Source: Pectobacterium cacticida (GTDB lineage Bacteria; Pseudomonadota; Gammaproteobacteria; Enterobacterales; Enterobacteriaceae). From it: a stretch of DNA of 64,000 nucleotides. Made by a program: the position numbers and the translations under genes. The stretch is taken from NCBI RefSeq assembly GCF_036885195.1, contig NZ_CP133656.1, positions 496,001-560,000 on the forward strand, in the 5' to 3' direction. Shown here one piece after another: positions 16,870-25,014 of this stretch. A model generated the notes under the pieces. That model made no database searches. It had not been told where the DNA came from and saw only the letters and a program-made list of their open reading frames with translations. Position 1 is the first letter of the stretch, and each line of letters starts with the position of its first letter.

Positions 16870-18285
16870 ATGTCACTCAGCCGACGTCAGTTTATTCAGG
16901 CATCGGGCCTGGCGTTATGTGCGGGTATGATGCCATTGGGAGCGAAAGCCAGTGGCAATGGCATCGCGTTGCCAATTCCCCCTTTACTGGAGTCGCGTCG
17001 TGGGCAGCCTCTTTTTTTGACTATGCAGCGTGCTCATTGGGCCTTTTCTGAAGGCCATAAAACCGCGATTTGGGGTATCAATGGCCGCTATCTTGGGCCG
17101 ACAGTACGCGTGTATGAAGGCGATGATGTTAAGCTGATTTATAGCAACCGACTGACAGAACCCGTTGCAATGACGGTTGGCGGTCTGCTAGTGCCCGGCC
17201 CGCTGATGGGGGGCGCTTCCCGTATTATTTCTCCTGGCGCCGACTGGTCGCCGGTCTTGCCTATTCGCCAACCGTCGGCAACCTGCTGGTATCATGCCAG
17301 TACGCCTAACCGGATGGCGCAACATATTTATAATGGCTTGGCAGGACTATGGCTGATTGAAGATCGCATCAGTAAATCCCTGCCGCTTCCCAGCCACTAC
17401 GGCGTTGATGATTTTCCCCTGATTATTCAGGATAAGCGTCTGGATAATTTTGGCGTCCCGCTCTATGATCCGCCCGCCAATGGCGGCTTTATGGGCGATT
17501 CATTGTTAGTTAATGGTGTCCAAAATCCTTTTGTTGAGGTTGCTCGCGGTTGGGTGCGCCTGAGATTACTGAACGCGTCAAATTCCCGCCGCTATGTCAT
17601 GCGCTTGAGCGATGGTCGGCCAATGCATGTGATTGCCAGCGATCAAGGGTTATTGCCGGCGCCGATGGCGGTAAACCAACTTTCTCTCGCTCCCGGTGAA
17701 CGACGCGAAATCGTGATCGATATGTCGCAAGGTGAAGACGTTACGCTAACGGCTGGTGAGTCAGCCGGGATTATGGATCGTCTACGCGGCCTCTTTGAAC
17801 CTTCCAGCATTCTGATTTCTACTCAAATACTCACGCTGAGGCCAACGGGATTATTGTCGTTAGTCACTGACAATCTCCCGATGCGCTTGCTGGCGGACAA
17901 TATTATTGAAGGCCATATCAGCCGCACGCGTGAGTTTCGTTTGGGTGACCGCCTGCCTGGCATCAATGGCGCAATGTGGGATATGTCGCGCGCCGATGTA
18001 CAAACTCATCTTGGCCGCTGCGAGCGCTGGATTATCCACGCCGATACGCCGCAAGCCTTCCATATTCAAGGCGTGAAGTTTCTGGTGCGTAGCGCGAACG
18101 GTAGCCCGCCTACGGTGGAAGATAGCGGATGGAAAGATACTGTATGGGTGGATAGCGACGTTGAACTGCTCGTTTATTTTATGCAGCCCTCCTCACTGGC
18201 TTTCCCTTTTCTGTATTACAGCCAGACGTTGGAATTGGCCGATCGTGGTTCGACGGGGCAGATCATCGTACAGCCTGAGACCTAA
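16870..18285 (+). CDS. ftsP: Cell division protein FtsP (SufI)
   Basis: The 471-residue protein matches E. coli FtsP/SufI throughout. A twin-arginine signal is visible as SRRQFIQ at residues 4-10 followed by a hydrophobic stretch, so it is exported folded by the Tat system. It has the three-cupredoxin architecture of multicopper oxidases but lacks most copper ligands, as is usual for FtsP. It stabilises the divisome in the periplasm under stress. It lies about 100 bp after plsC on the same strand. Confidence 0.95.
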   Translation: MSLSRRQFIQASGLALCAGMMPLGAKASGNGIALPIPPLLESRRGQPLFLTMQRAHWAFSEGHKTAIWGINGRYLGPTVRVYEGDDVKLIYSNRLTEPVAMTVGGLLVPGPLMGGASRIISPGADWSPVLPIRQPSATCWYHASTPNRMAQHIYNGLAGLWLIEDRISKSLPLPSHYGVDDFPLIIQDKRLDNFGVPLYDPPANGGFMGDSLLVNGVQNPFVEVARGWVRLRLLNASNSRRYVMRLSDGRPMHVIASDQGLLPAPMAVNQLSLAPGERREIVIDMSQGEDVTLTAGESAGIMDRLRGLFEPSSILISTQILTLRPTGLLSLVTDNLPMRLLADNIIEGHISRTREFRLGDRLPGINGAMWDMSRADVQTHLGRCERWIIHADTPQAFHIQGVKFLVRSANGSPPTVEDSGWKDTVWVDSDVELLVYFMQPSSLAFPFLYYSQTLELADRGSTGQIIVQPET

Positions 18286-18347
18286 ACCCCGCTTAATGTG
18301 CTATTCGTGCAAGCTGTGATTAAAGATACAGCGACGTGCGGACGATA

Positions 18348-18375
18348 CCCTAATGACATACGTTTAACATTAGGG
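18348..18375. promoter_or_regulatory. 8-bp inverted repeat upstream of the GntR gene
   Basis: CCCTAATG and CATTAGGG form a perfect inverted repeat with a 12-nt centre. It lies 63 bases after the ftsP stop and about 90 bases before the regulator start. It may be a weak terminator for ftsP or an operator for the GntR-type regulator. The lack of a T-run favours an operator slightly. Confidence 0.4.
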
Positions 18376-18466
18376 CGTTTCGCTTCCTTATTAATTAAGG
18401 AAGCCAGGTTCATTTCCGTTTGCGCCTGTACGCCGCAATCATCGTGTCATTTAAAGAGGCGGTACT

Positions 18467-19207
18467 ATGCGGGAATTATTGCTTTGGGTCAGAGATCAAC
18501 TGGCTAAGGCATCATCGTCAGCGCCTCGCTATATGCAGCTCGCGTCGTTGCTGGAATCAGAGATCGGCCATCGTAAGTTATTGTCAGGCCAATTCTTACC
18601 CGCGGAAAGATTGATGGCTCAGCAGTTAGGACTATCGCGCGTGACGGTGTCTCGTTCTCTATCGCTACTGGAAAAAAAGGGGTTGATTGTTCGTCAGCAG
18701 GGCGTAGGAACCCGCATCGCTCAGCGGCTCGAATATGTGCTGAGTGCTGGAGATGAGGGATTCACGGCATTGGTGCTAAAGCAAGGGGGCGTTGCGGGGA
18801 GTCTTTGGGTAGAGAAAACTATAAAGGTTCTACCGGCTGCCATCGCGGCGAAAATGTCGCTGCCGGAAGCGGAATCTGTCACCTACCTGCAACGTGTCCG
18901 GCTTAGCAATGGCGAGCCAGTTTCACTGGAAACAACATGGATACCGCGGCCATTTTTGCCAGATCCGGGCGAGCTTGAGCAGTCCCTCTACCAATATTGG
19001 TTGGCGCGGGGGATCACACCGGACAAAAAGCGCTATCGTTTCAAAGCGATGGCGTGCTCAGCAGAGATTGCGGCACGTCTCGATATCGCAGTCGCTGCGC
19101 CCGTACTGTATTGCCAACTGCACGTTTATAACGAACAGGGTGAACTGCTTGAATACAGTGAAGCATATTGCCGTAGCGATGTGTATGAAATCCAGTTTGC
19201 CGATTAA
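18467..19207 (+). CDS. GntR-family (HutC/UTRA) transcriptional regulator
   Basis: The 246-residue protein has an N-terminal winged helix-turn-helix at about 20-85 with LPAERLMAQQLGLSRVTVSRSLSLLEKKG. A C-terminal UTRA ligand-binding domain follows at about 100-240, which places it in the HutC subfamily. Such proteins usually repress transport or catabolic genes and release DNA on binding a small effector. The effector is not evident. It is convergent with dkgA and has no obvious partner gene. The ATG follows GAGGCGG by 5 bases. Confidence 0.85.
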   Translation: MRELLLWVRDQLAKASSSAPRYMQLASLLESEIGHRKLLSGQFLPAERLMAQQLGLSRVTVSRSLSLLEKKGLIVRQQGVGTRIAQRLEYVLSAGDEGFTALVLKQGGVAGSLWVEKTIKVLPAAIAAKMSLPEAESVTYLQRVRLSNGEPVSLETTWIPRPFLPDPGELEQSLYQYWLARGITPDKKRYRFKAMACSAEIAARLDIAVAAPVLYCQLHVYNEQGELLEYSEAYCRSDVYEIQFAD

Positions 19208-19236
19208 AAAATAGGCCAGCACGGGCATGCTGGCAT
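19207..19236 (-). terminator. dkgA terminator
   Basis: On the minus strand GCCAGCA/TGCTGGC form a perfect 7-bp stem with a 6-nt loop followed by CTATTTTTTA. It lies 10 bases beyond the dkgA stop. Confidence 0.75.
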
Positions 19237-19245
19237 CTCAGAAAA

Positions 19246-20073
19246 CTAGTCATTTCTCGGCTTGTCAGGATCCGACCCTAGTCGCTTTCCGCAGTCCAGC
19301 TTGGCAATATCACTCAATTCATCTTTATCCAGACGGAAATCGAATACTTCAAAGTTTTCCTTAATGCGCGCTGGCGTAACCGATTTAGGGATAACCACCA
19401 GCCCACTGTCAAGATGCCAGCGGATCACGATTTGTGCGGGCGTTTTGCCATATTTTGCGGCCAATTTACGGATCACCGGATGGTCAAAAACACCTTCTCC
19501 TCCCTGTGCAAGCGGGCTCCATGACTCCGTCTGGATGTGATGCGTAGCATTCCAGGCGTGGAGTTGTTTTTGCTGGAGAAGTGGATGCAGCTCGATTTGA
19601 TCGATAACCGGCAGTACCCCGGTCTCTTCCTGTAATCGCTGTAAATGGTGAATGTGGAAATTGCTGACGCCGATACTTTTTACCAAGCCCTGTTCCTGAA
19701 GTTTGATGAGCCCTCGCCAAGCATCCACGAAGGTATTTTGCTGTGGAAGCGGCCAGTGGATCAGATAGAGGTCGACATAATCTAACCGAAGTTTCCTCAG
19801 ACTTTCTTCCAGCGCTTTTTGCGGATGGAGATGATCGCTGTTCCAGAGTTTGGTGGTAATAAATACCTCTTCACGTGGTAGATTAGCGGCACTGAGCGCT
19901 TGACCAACGGCATCTTCATTCTTATAAATCGCGGCGGTGTCGATGGCTCGATAACCGAGCGACAATGCTTCTGTCACGGCTTTTACCGTGTCTTCACTGC
20001 TCGCGCGCCAGACACCAAGGCCCAACTGGGGCATGATATTGCCGTCCGCCAGCTTAACTTTTGGTTGTGTCAT
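19246..20073 (-). CDS. dkgA: 2,5-diketo-D-gluconate reductase A (aldo/keto reductase)
   Basis: The 275-residue protein matches E. coli DkgA (YqhE). The aldo/keto reductase tetrad is D45, Y50, K75 and H106. The NADPH-binding segment IPKSVTPARIKENFEVFDF lies near the C-terminus. It reduces 2,5-diketo-gluconate, methylglyoxal and other carbonyls in the cytosol. In E. coli dkgA is under YqhC control together with yqhD. Here a yqhC-like gene lies 1.4 kb away with a nitroreductase gene between, where yqhD would be expected. Confidence 0.93.
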   Translation of the reverse strand: MTQPKVKLADGNIMPQLGLGVWRASSEDTVKAVTEALSLGYRAIDTAAIYKNEDAVGQALSAANLPREEVFITTKLWNSDHLHPQKALEESLRKLRLDYVDLYLIHWPLPQQNTFVDAWRGLIKLQEQGLVKSIGVSNFHIHHLQRLQEETGVLPVIDQIELHPLLQQKQLHAWNATHHIQTESWSPLAQGGEGVFDHPVIRKLAAKYGKTPAQIVIRWHLDSGLVVIPKSVTPARIKENFEVFDFRLDKDELSDIAKLDCGKRLGSDPDKPRND

Positions 20074-20484
20074 CTCATTCTCCTTTTATATCCGTTAATC
20101 CATCAACGCGTTATAGCATTAATTGGATGGATAACCTGTTCCTATTACGCTCATAAAATTATGATCATAAAACCATTAACTTCCACGTAAGAACAGGTAT
20201 ATGTCATGTAGATTAGTATAAAAAATAGCCACCCATAGCATAAGACAATAAAGCGAACGGCGGGTTCCCCTTGCCAGGCACTGTATCGAGACCGAGCAAC
20301 GCCATCGTGTTTTCTCCGATAACCCGAATGAGAGGGGGAACGCCGTTAATGCGCCGCCTGATGATTGGCGGCGGCTGGGAGTGGGCATCCCACACGCTTC
20401 ATGCTGTTGTCAGTCATCAAGATTTGGAGAGTGGCAGGCGTTACGTTCGCCTGCCAGAGCATGAAGCGTGGAATGCGGCATAGA
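20074..20484. repeat. Structured intergenic region with nested inverted repeats
   Basis: This 411-bp gap between the nitroreductase and dkgA genes is unusually rich in inverted repeats. CACGCTTCATGCT (20393-20405) pairs perfectly with AGCATGAAGCGTG (20458-20470). Inside it TGGCAGGCG (20432-20440) pairs with CGCCTGCCA (20448-20456). Further left, AACGGCG..TTCCCC (20256-20270) pairs with GGGGAACGCCGTT (20335-20347), GCCGCC pairs with GGCGGC near 20353-20373, and GTGGG CAT CCCAC forms a hairpin at 20381-20393. It may be a structured RNA in the 3' part of the nitroreductase transcript or the remnant of a mobile repeat. No convincing protein is encoded. Confidence 0.6.
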
Positions 20485-21225
20485 CTACTGATCCAGTTTA
20501 AAGCCCTGCTGGAGGATCGCGGGCAGGACTTTTGGAAAATAAATATGCTGATAGTAACTGGCGGTGTTGTTCCCCCAGTCTTCGCCGTCTGTGCGGCCGG
20601 TTTGTTGCCAATGTGTCATCAGCGTCTGGTTGTATTGCCTGATTGCTTCGGGCAGAACCTCCTGATGATAGGTTTCATCATGGCGGAATGACGTTAGCGG
20701 CAGGCGAGGTTTCTGATGTGCGGGATTATCCACGTAGCCTATCGTCAGGCCGACGACCGGGAACGTCAGTTCAGGCAGCGCCAGAAGGTCGATCATCGCC
20801 TGTGGCTCACGACGAATGCCACCAATTGGGACGATGCCTAACCCAAAAGAGCGTGCGGCTGCCATGAGCGTGCCGAGGGCAATGCCGACATCCGTCGTAC
20901 CGGAGATCAGGCTTTCGATGCTTTCATGCGCATGCTGCTGCTTGCCGCTCATCGCAATGCCGACCTGCGTTTTGTGCATATCCAGCACGACGGTGATGAA
21001 CACAGGCGCTTTTGCTATCCAGGGTTGCCCGCCCGCCAGCTCGGCAATACGCGCTCTGCGTTCCGGATCGCGAGTTACGATGAGCGACACTTGCTGAGAG
21101 TTCACGGATGTGGGCGCCAAATGAGCGGACTGAATAATCGCATCCAGAATGTCATCTGGAATATCTTTATCAAGATAGCTACGTTCACTGCGGTGTGAGG
21201 TGAACAATTCAATCGTTTTATTCAT
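20485..21225 (-). CDS. NfsA-like oxygen-insensitive nitroreductase
   Basis: The 246-residue protein belongs to the nitroreductase superfamily, NfsA/FRP branch. Visible family features are the HRSERSYLDKDIPDDILDAI start, the SVNSQQ FMN-contact segment near residue 41 and the GLGIVPIGGIRR motif near 140. Members use FMN and NAD(P)H to reduce nitro compounds, quinones or flavins in the cytosol. It is 6 residues longer than E. coli NfsA and not close enough to name it so. It is divergent from the YqhC-like regulator and upstream of dkgA on the same strand, so it may belong to an aldehyde or electrophile response. Confidence 0.85.
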   Translation of the reverse strand: MNKTIELFTSHRSERSYLDKDIPDDILDAIIQSAHLAPTSVNSQQVSLIVTRDPERRARIAELAGGQPWIAKAPVFITVVLDMHKTQVGIAMSGKQQHAHESIESLISGTTDVGIALGTLMAAARSFGLGIVPIGGIRREPQAMIDLLALPELTFPVVGLTIGYVDNPAHQKPRLPLTSFRHDETYHQEVLPEAIRQYNQTLMTHWQQTGRTDGEDWGNNTASYYQHIYFPKVLPAILQQGFKLDQ

Positions 21226-21434
21226 GTCTTACCTCAAATGATGAAGGGATGAATACAGGTTCAATAGTGTCATCAAACTATCAAAGACGTTCAATGCATA
21301 TTTCTGCTCTACTTTTGCCTATTTCTACAAAAATAAGGAGAAAATGGTGATAATAAAGGACGAATATGTCATTTTGTTTCTCCTTAAAGGGCGACACGTC
21401 GGGTAAAAAAGTAGACCAGCAGCGAGGTGACACT

Positions 21435-22409
21435 ATGTTTATGGAAAACCCCAGCAAGCAATATGTTCAACCAACAAAAACACATGCCCCCCTAGATCCG
21501 CTACAAGCGGTGCGCAACCGTATTGTGCAACAGGCAATCCGCTGTTCAACCCAAAATGGGGCCGCGCTTTCACTCGTGCCGCAGGTCAAAATTTTTTATA
21601 CGGAACAACACCATCCGCGCGTGCCGGTCATGTATGAGCCGACGATTGTGATTATTTTTCAGGGACAGAAGGTAGGCTATCTGGGTGGGAAAACATTTCA
21701 ATACGATCCAGAAAACTACCTGTTGATGACGGTGCCGCTCCCGTTTGAATGCGAAACGAGAGCCAGCCTTGAGAACCCGTTGGTGGGAATGGCGATTCGT
21801 ATCGATATTCAGATGCTTCAGGATTTACTGATTGATATTGGTGACGACGACAGTGCCGTGCGCCCCTGCACTTGCACCTGTGGGGTGACGAGCGCACCGC
21901 TAAACAACGAGATCCTCTGTGCCGTCGAACGACTGCTGTACGCAATGGATAACCCGCGTGATGCCCGTGTGCTCGGCCCGGCGATAGTGCGTGAGATTAT
22001 CTATTATATGCTTTGTGGTGAAAGCGGTGTTGCATTGCAGGCGCTGGTGAATCGACATACGCACTTTAGCCAGATCGCCAAGGTGCTGCGACGTATAGAA
22101 AACCACTACGCCGATAACCTGACGGTAGAACAACTGGCGGCTGAGGTAAACATGAGTGTCTCGGCGTTTCATCATAATTTCAAAGCGGTCACGAACACAT
22201 CACCCTTGCAGTACCTAAAATCTTATCGCTTACATAAAGCGCGTGTGATGATGCTCAATGAGGGGTTGAGGGCCGGTATTGCCGCAGCGCGTGTTGGGTA
22301 CGAAAGCATGTCGCAGTTTAGCCGGGAATTTAAGCGTTACTTCGGTGCGACGCCGAGCGATGAGATTGCCAGATTAAAAGGCGGTAACATAGCCGTTGAA
22401 GAAAATTAA
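21435..22409 (+). CDS. yqhC: AraC-family regulator, YqhC-like
   Basis: The start was set at the ATG at 21435, seven bases after GAGG. An in-frame ATG at 21366 has no such site. The 324-residue product has an N-terminal AraC_N cupin domain with VPVMYEPTIVIIFQGQKVGYL and two AraC helix-turn-helix units at the C-terminus, including VNMSVSAFHHNFK and VGYESMSQFSREFKRYFGATP. It matches E. coli YqhC well. YqhC senses aldehydes and activates yqhD-dkgA. Here yqhD is missing next door and a nitroreductase gene takes its divergent place. The gene symbol rests on similarity and on nearby dkgA. Confidence 0.82.
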   Translation: MFMENPSKQYVQPTKTHAPLDPLQAVRNRIVQQAIRCSTQNGAALSLVPQVKIFYTEQHHPRVPVMYEPTIVIIFQGQKVGYLGGKTFQYDPENYLLMTVPLPFECETRASLENPLVGMAIRIDIQMLQDLLIDIGDDDSAVRPCTCTCGVTSAPLNNEILCAVERLLYAMDNPRDARVLGPAIVREIIYYMLCGESGVALQALVNRHTHFSQIAKVLRRIENHYADNLTVEQLAAEVNMSVSAFHHNFKAVTNTSPLQYLKSYRLHKARVMMLNEGLRAGIAAARVGYESMSQFSREFKRYFGATPSDEIARLKGGNIAVEEN

Positions 22410-22414
22410 AGACC

Positions 22415-22566
22415 CTAAGAACCTATCCCATCAGGGCTATTTTACTTGCCATTTTGGCCCTGGGCAGTGCTCGAAATCCTCACGTACTCCGTGTACGCTC
22501 CGGTTTCTGCGCGCTGTCCGTGACCAAACTGACAGCGACAATGACGCCTACTGGGATAGGCGCTAA
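22415..22566. repeat. MITE-like palindromic element, full copy
   Basis: About 150 bp are bounded by imperfect 16-bp inverted ends. The left end CTAAGAACCTATCCCA and the right end read backwards, CTTAGCGCCTATCCCA, agree at 13 of 16 positions. The element has no coding capacity. A lone copy of the left end in inverted orientation occurs at 33453-33479, so the sequence is repeated in this genome. It begins 6 bases after the yqhC-like stop and may carry its 3' transcript end. Confidence 0.7.
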
Positions 22567-22586
22567 GCCAGTCGGGGAGAGCCCTC

Positions 22587-23246
22587 TCAGACGACGGCAC
22601 GCTTTTTTCGCCATATCACAATGGCCATACCGAGCAGGCCGCTAACCAGCAAAATCATAGGGAGCAGAATCAACGCCGTCATTACCTGGTCCTCATAGCG
22701 TTTGACTACCGGGATGTGACTGAGCGCATAGCCCAGCGAGACAATTCCTCCGACCCATAGCAGCCCGCTTAACCAGTTAAAAATTTGAAAACGTAGATTG
22801 TTTAAGCCGGAAATGCCCGCCATTGTTGGTAATAGCGTGCGGATAAAGGCCAGGAAACGGCCGACTAGCAATGCCGCGAGGCCGTGACGGTGGAACAGCA
22901 AATGAGCTCGCTGATGGTAATGGGCCGGAAGCTGCAATAGCCAACCCTTTACCATCCGTGTATCCCCCAGCCAGCGCCCTTGAAGGTAGCTAAGCCAACA
23001 GCCGAGGCTGGCGGCAACGGTGAGCAAAATCATGGTAGGGAAGAAGCTCATTACTCCTTTAGCAATCATAGCGCCGGTTAACAACAGCAGGCTATCGCCG
23101 GGTAGAAAAGACGCCGGTAACAGGCCGTTCTCCAGAAACAGCGTAGTGAACAGAATACCGTAAACCACCCAAATAATATGGGGATCGGCGAGCGCACTAA
23201 AATCCTGTTGCCAGAGCGCCTGAATAATGTCGTGAACCACACTCAT
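22587..23246 (-). CDS. yghB: DedA-family inner-membrane protein YghB
   Basis: The 219-residue protein matches E. coli YghB closely, with the ENGLLPASFLPGDSLLLLTGA and GRFLAFIRTLLPTMAGISG motifs typical of DedA proteins. The acidic residue in FLENGLLP and the arginines in GRFLAFIRT are known to be needed in this family. Members act in lipid translocation and membrane-potential homeostasis, and loss of yghB with yqjA blocks division at high temperature in E. coli. It lies downstream of metC on the same strand, 235 bp away. Confidence 0.93.
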   Translation of the reverse strand: MSVVHDIIQALWQQDFSALADPHIIWVVYGILFTTLFLENGLLPASFLPGDSLLLLTGAMIAKGVMSFFPTMILLTVAASLGCWLSYLQGRWLGDTRMVKGWLLQLPAHYHQRAHLLFHRHGLAALLVGRFLAFIRTLLPTMAGISGLNNLRFQIFNWLSGLLWVGGIVSLGYALSHIPVVKRYEDQVMTALILLPMILLVSGLLGMAIVIWRKKRAVV

Positions 23247-23481
23247 ATAACTTCCCGCCCGTGACGATATTCACTCTCTCAGGTTACGGCGCTAGAACGC
23301 TGAATCACCCGAAATCTCTTTGCAAAATATTGGTCGATGTTACGCCGCTTCCAAGCGCCATTTACGCATGTATATCCTACCGCCTGCTAAAACGTAGAGA
23401 AAACCTCGACGGCCAAGCCTTGCAATTGCCCGGCATTGATGTTGCTTTTCTAACCGTTGCCATGCTGTGCTGGCGGCTGCC

Positions 23482-24675
23482 CTATTGGATGTTCAGCCTA
23501 TCGAAACCGGCCGCCAGATCGTCGATCAGATCGTCACTGTCTTCAAGCCCGATATGTAACCGGATGAGTGTGCCAGTAAAATCCACACCGCTAACCGGGC
23601 GGATACGTGCCAGCTCTTCCGGCTGGTTGGCCAGAATCAGAGACTCAAAACCTCCCCAGGAATACGCCATGCTGAAGTGCTCAAAGTGATCCAGATAGTG
23701 CGCCAGCGCTTCTTTACTCAACTTCGTCTTTAGCACGAAGGAAAACAAGCCGTTACAGCCACTAAAATCACGGACGTAGAACTCATGCCCTTTGCATCCC
23801 GGTAGCGCAGGGTGATTGACCACGGCGACCTCCGGGCGTTGCTCCAGCCACTTCGCAATGCGAATGCTGCTTTCCTGATGCTGTTTAAGCCTGATGCCTA
23901 ATGTGCGCAGGCCGCGGCTGGCGACATAAGCGGTATCGGCATCCACCATTTGCCCCATCAGGTAAGAATGCTCACGCAGTTGCTCCCAGCAGCGTGCATT
24001 CGCCACCGCTGTGCCGAGCATGGCATCGGAATGCCCGACAATATACTTCGTCCCCGCCTGAATAGAGATATCAATATCGAAGTCGAATGCTTTGAATAAA
24101 ATGCCCGCCGCCCAGGTATTATCGATCATGATAACGATCTCAGGATTGATTTGGCGCACGGCTTGAACAATCGCTGGCACATCCTGCACTTCCATGGTGA
24201 TAGAACCTGGCGATTCGAGAAAGACAACCTTGGTATTGGGTTGGATCAGTTCAGCAATATTGGCGCCGATAAGTGGCGGGAAATAGGTGGTATTAACGTT
24301 CAACTTCTTAAGCACGGTGGTACAGAAATCCTGCGTGGGTTCATAGGCCGATTCTGTCACCAGAATGTGGTCGCCGGCCGCGACAAAAGAGAGGATCGCG
24401 TTAGAAATCGCGGCAGCGCCGCAGGGGTACAATGCGCAACCTACGCCACCTTCCAATTCCACCATGGCTTCCTGAAAAGAAAAATGGGTCAAGGTGCCGC
24501 GACGACCGTAGAACAGCGCGCCTTTCGCGCGATTAACGGTGGCATGTTTCTTATCTTGTACGGTATCGAATACTAGGGAAGAAGCCCGTTGAATCACGGG
24601 ATTGACGGAACCCTGGGTGAATTTCTTACTGCGTCCCGCGGCGACTAACGCAGTTGCCGTTTTTTTGCTTGTCAT
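23482..24675 (-). CDS. metC: Cystathionine beta-lyase
   Basis: The start was set at the ATG at 24675, 8 bases after AAGGTGG. A GTG four codons upstream is in frame but poorly placed. The 397-residue enzyme cleaves cystathionine to homocysteine, pyruvate and ammonia with pyridoxal phosphate. The lysine that binds the cofactor lies in the QAGTKYIVGHSDA motif near residue 205 and the substrate-side SPGSITMEVQDVPAI motif matches E. coli MetC. It is divergent from exbB, as in E. coli. Confidence 0.95.
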   Translation of the reverse strand: MTSKKTATALVAAGRSKKFTQGSVNPVIQRASSLVFDTVQDKKHATVNRAKGALFYGRRGTLTHFSFQEAMVELEGGVGCALYPCGAAAISNAILSFVAAGDHILVTESAYEPTQDFCTTVLKKLNVNTTYFPPLIGANIAELIQPNTKVVFLESPGSITMEVQDVPAIVQAVRQINPEIVIMIDNTWAAGILFKAFDFDIDISIQAGTKYIVGHSDAMLGTAVANARCWEQLREHSYLMGQMVDADTAYVASRGLRTLGIRLKQHQESSIRIAKWLEQRPEVAVVNHPALPGCKGHEFYVRDFSGCNGLFSFVLKTKLSKEALAHYLDHFEHFSMAYSWGGFESLILANQPEELARIRPVSGVDFTGTLIRLHIGLEDSDDLIDDLAAGFDRLNIQ

Positions 24676-24900
24676 AGCCACTACCACCTTTTTTACTCAA
24701 CGCTACTGATGACTCACTTCGCCAGCGATTCTTGCTAGAGCGCATAGGGGATAGTGAAGTCGGGTTGGATTGATACGAGTACACATTAACCTCTACGTTA
24801 TCACGGCTTGGGCGGCCTGTGGGCGGGTTTTTAACGATCGGTAATCTCCAGAAAAGTTGTCAGAATGTCGGGAAAATGCGTTATCTGGTGTAAATAATAA

Positions 24901-24915
24901 TGAGAACGACTATCA
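24901..24915. promoter_or_regulatory. Fur box in the exbB-metC intergenic region
   Basis: TGAGAACGACTATCA matches the 7-1-7 Fur core TGATAATNATTATCA at 11 or 12 of 14 informative positions. It lies about 100 bases upstream of the exbB start, where iron-dependent repression of exbBD by Fur is well established in E. coli. Confidence 0.75.
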
Positions 24916-25014
24916 ATTCGTTCATGGTTTGGTATTATTTTGGGCTGCGTTATTGCGACATGATACCTGCGGACATAGGCAGGTAGGATTCAGAATGAAT
25001 AGTGGAGGCACAGC

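Noticed and set aside
20213..20395. 60-codon frame ending in MGGYFLY on the minus strand between the nitroreductase gene and dkgA
   Set aside because: It overlaps the inverted repeats, has no clear ribosome site and matches no family I know. The region was reported as a structured repeat instead.
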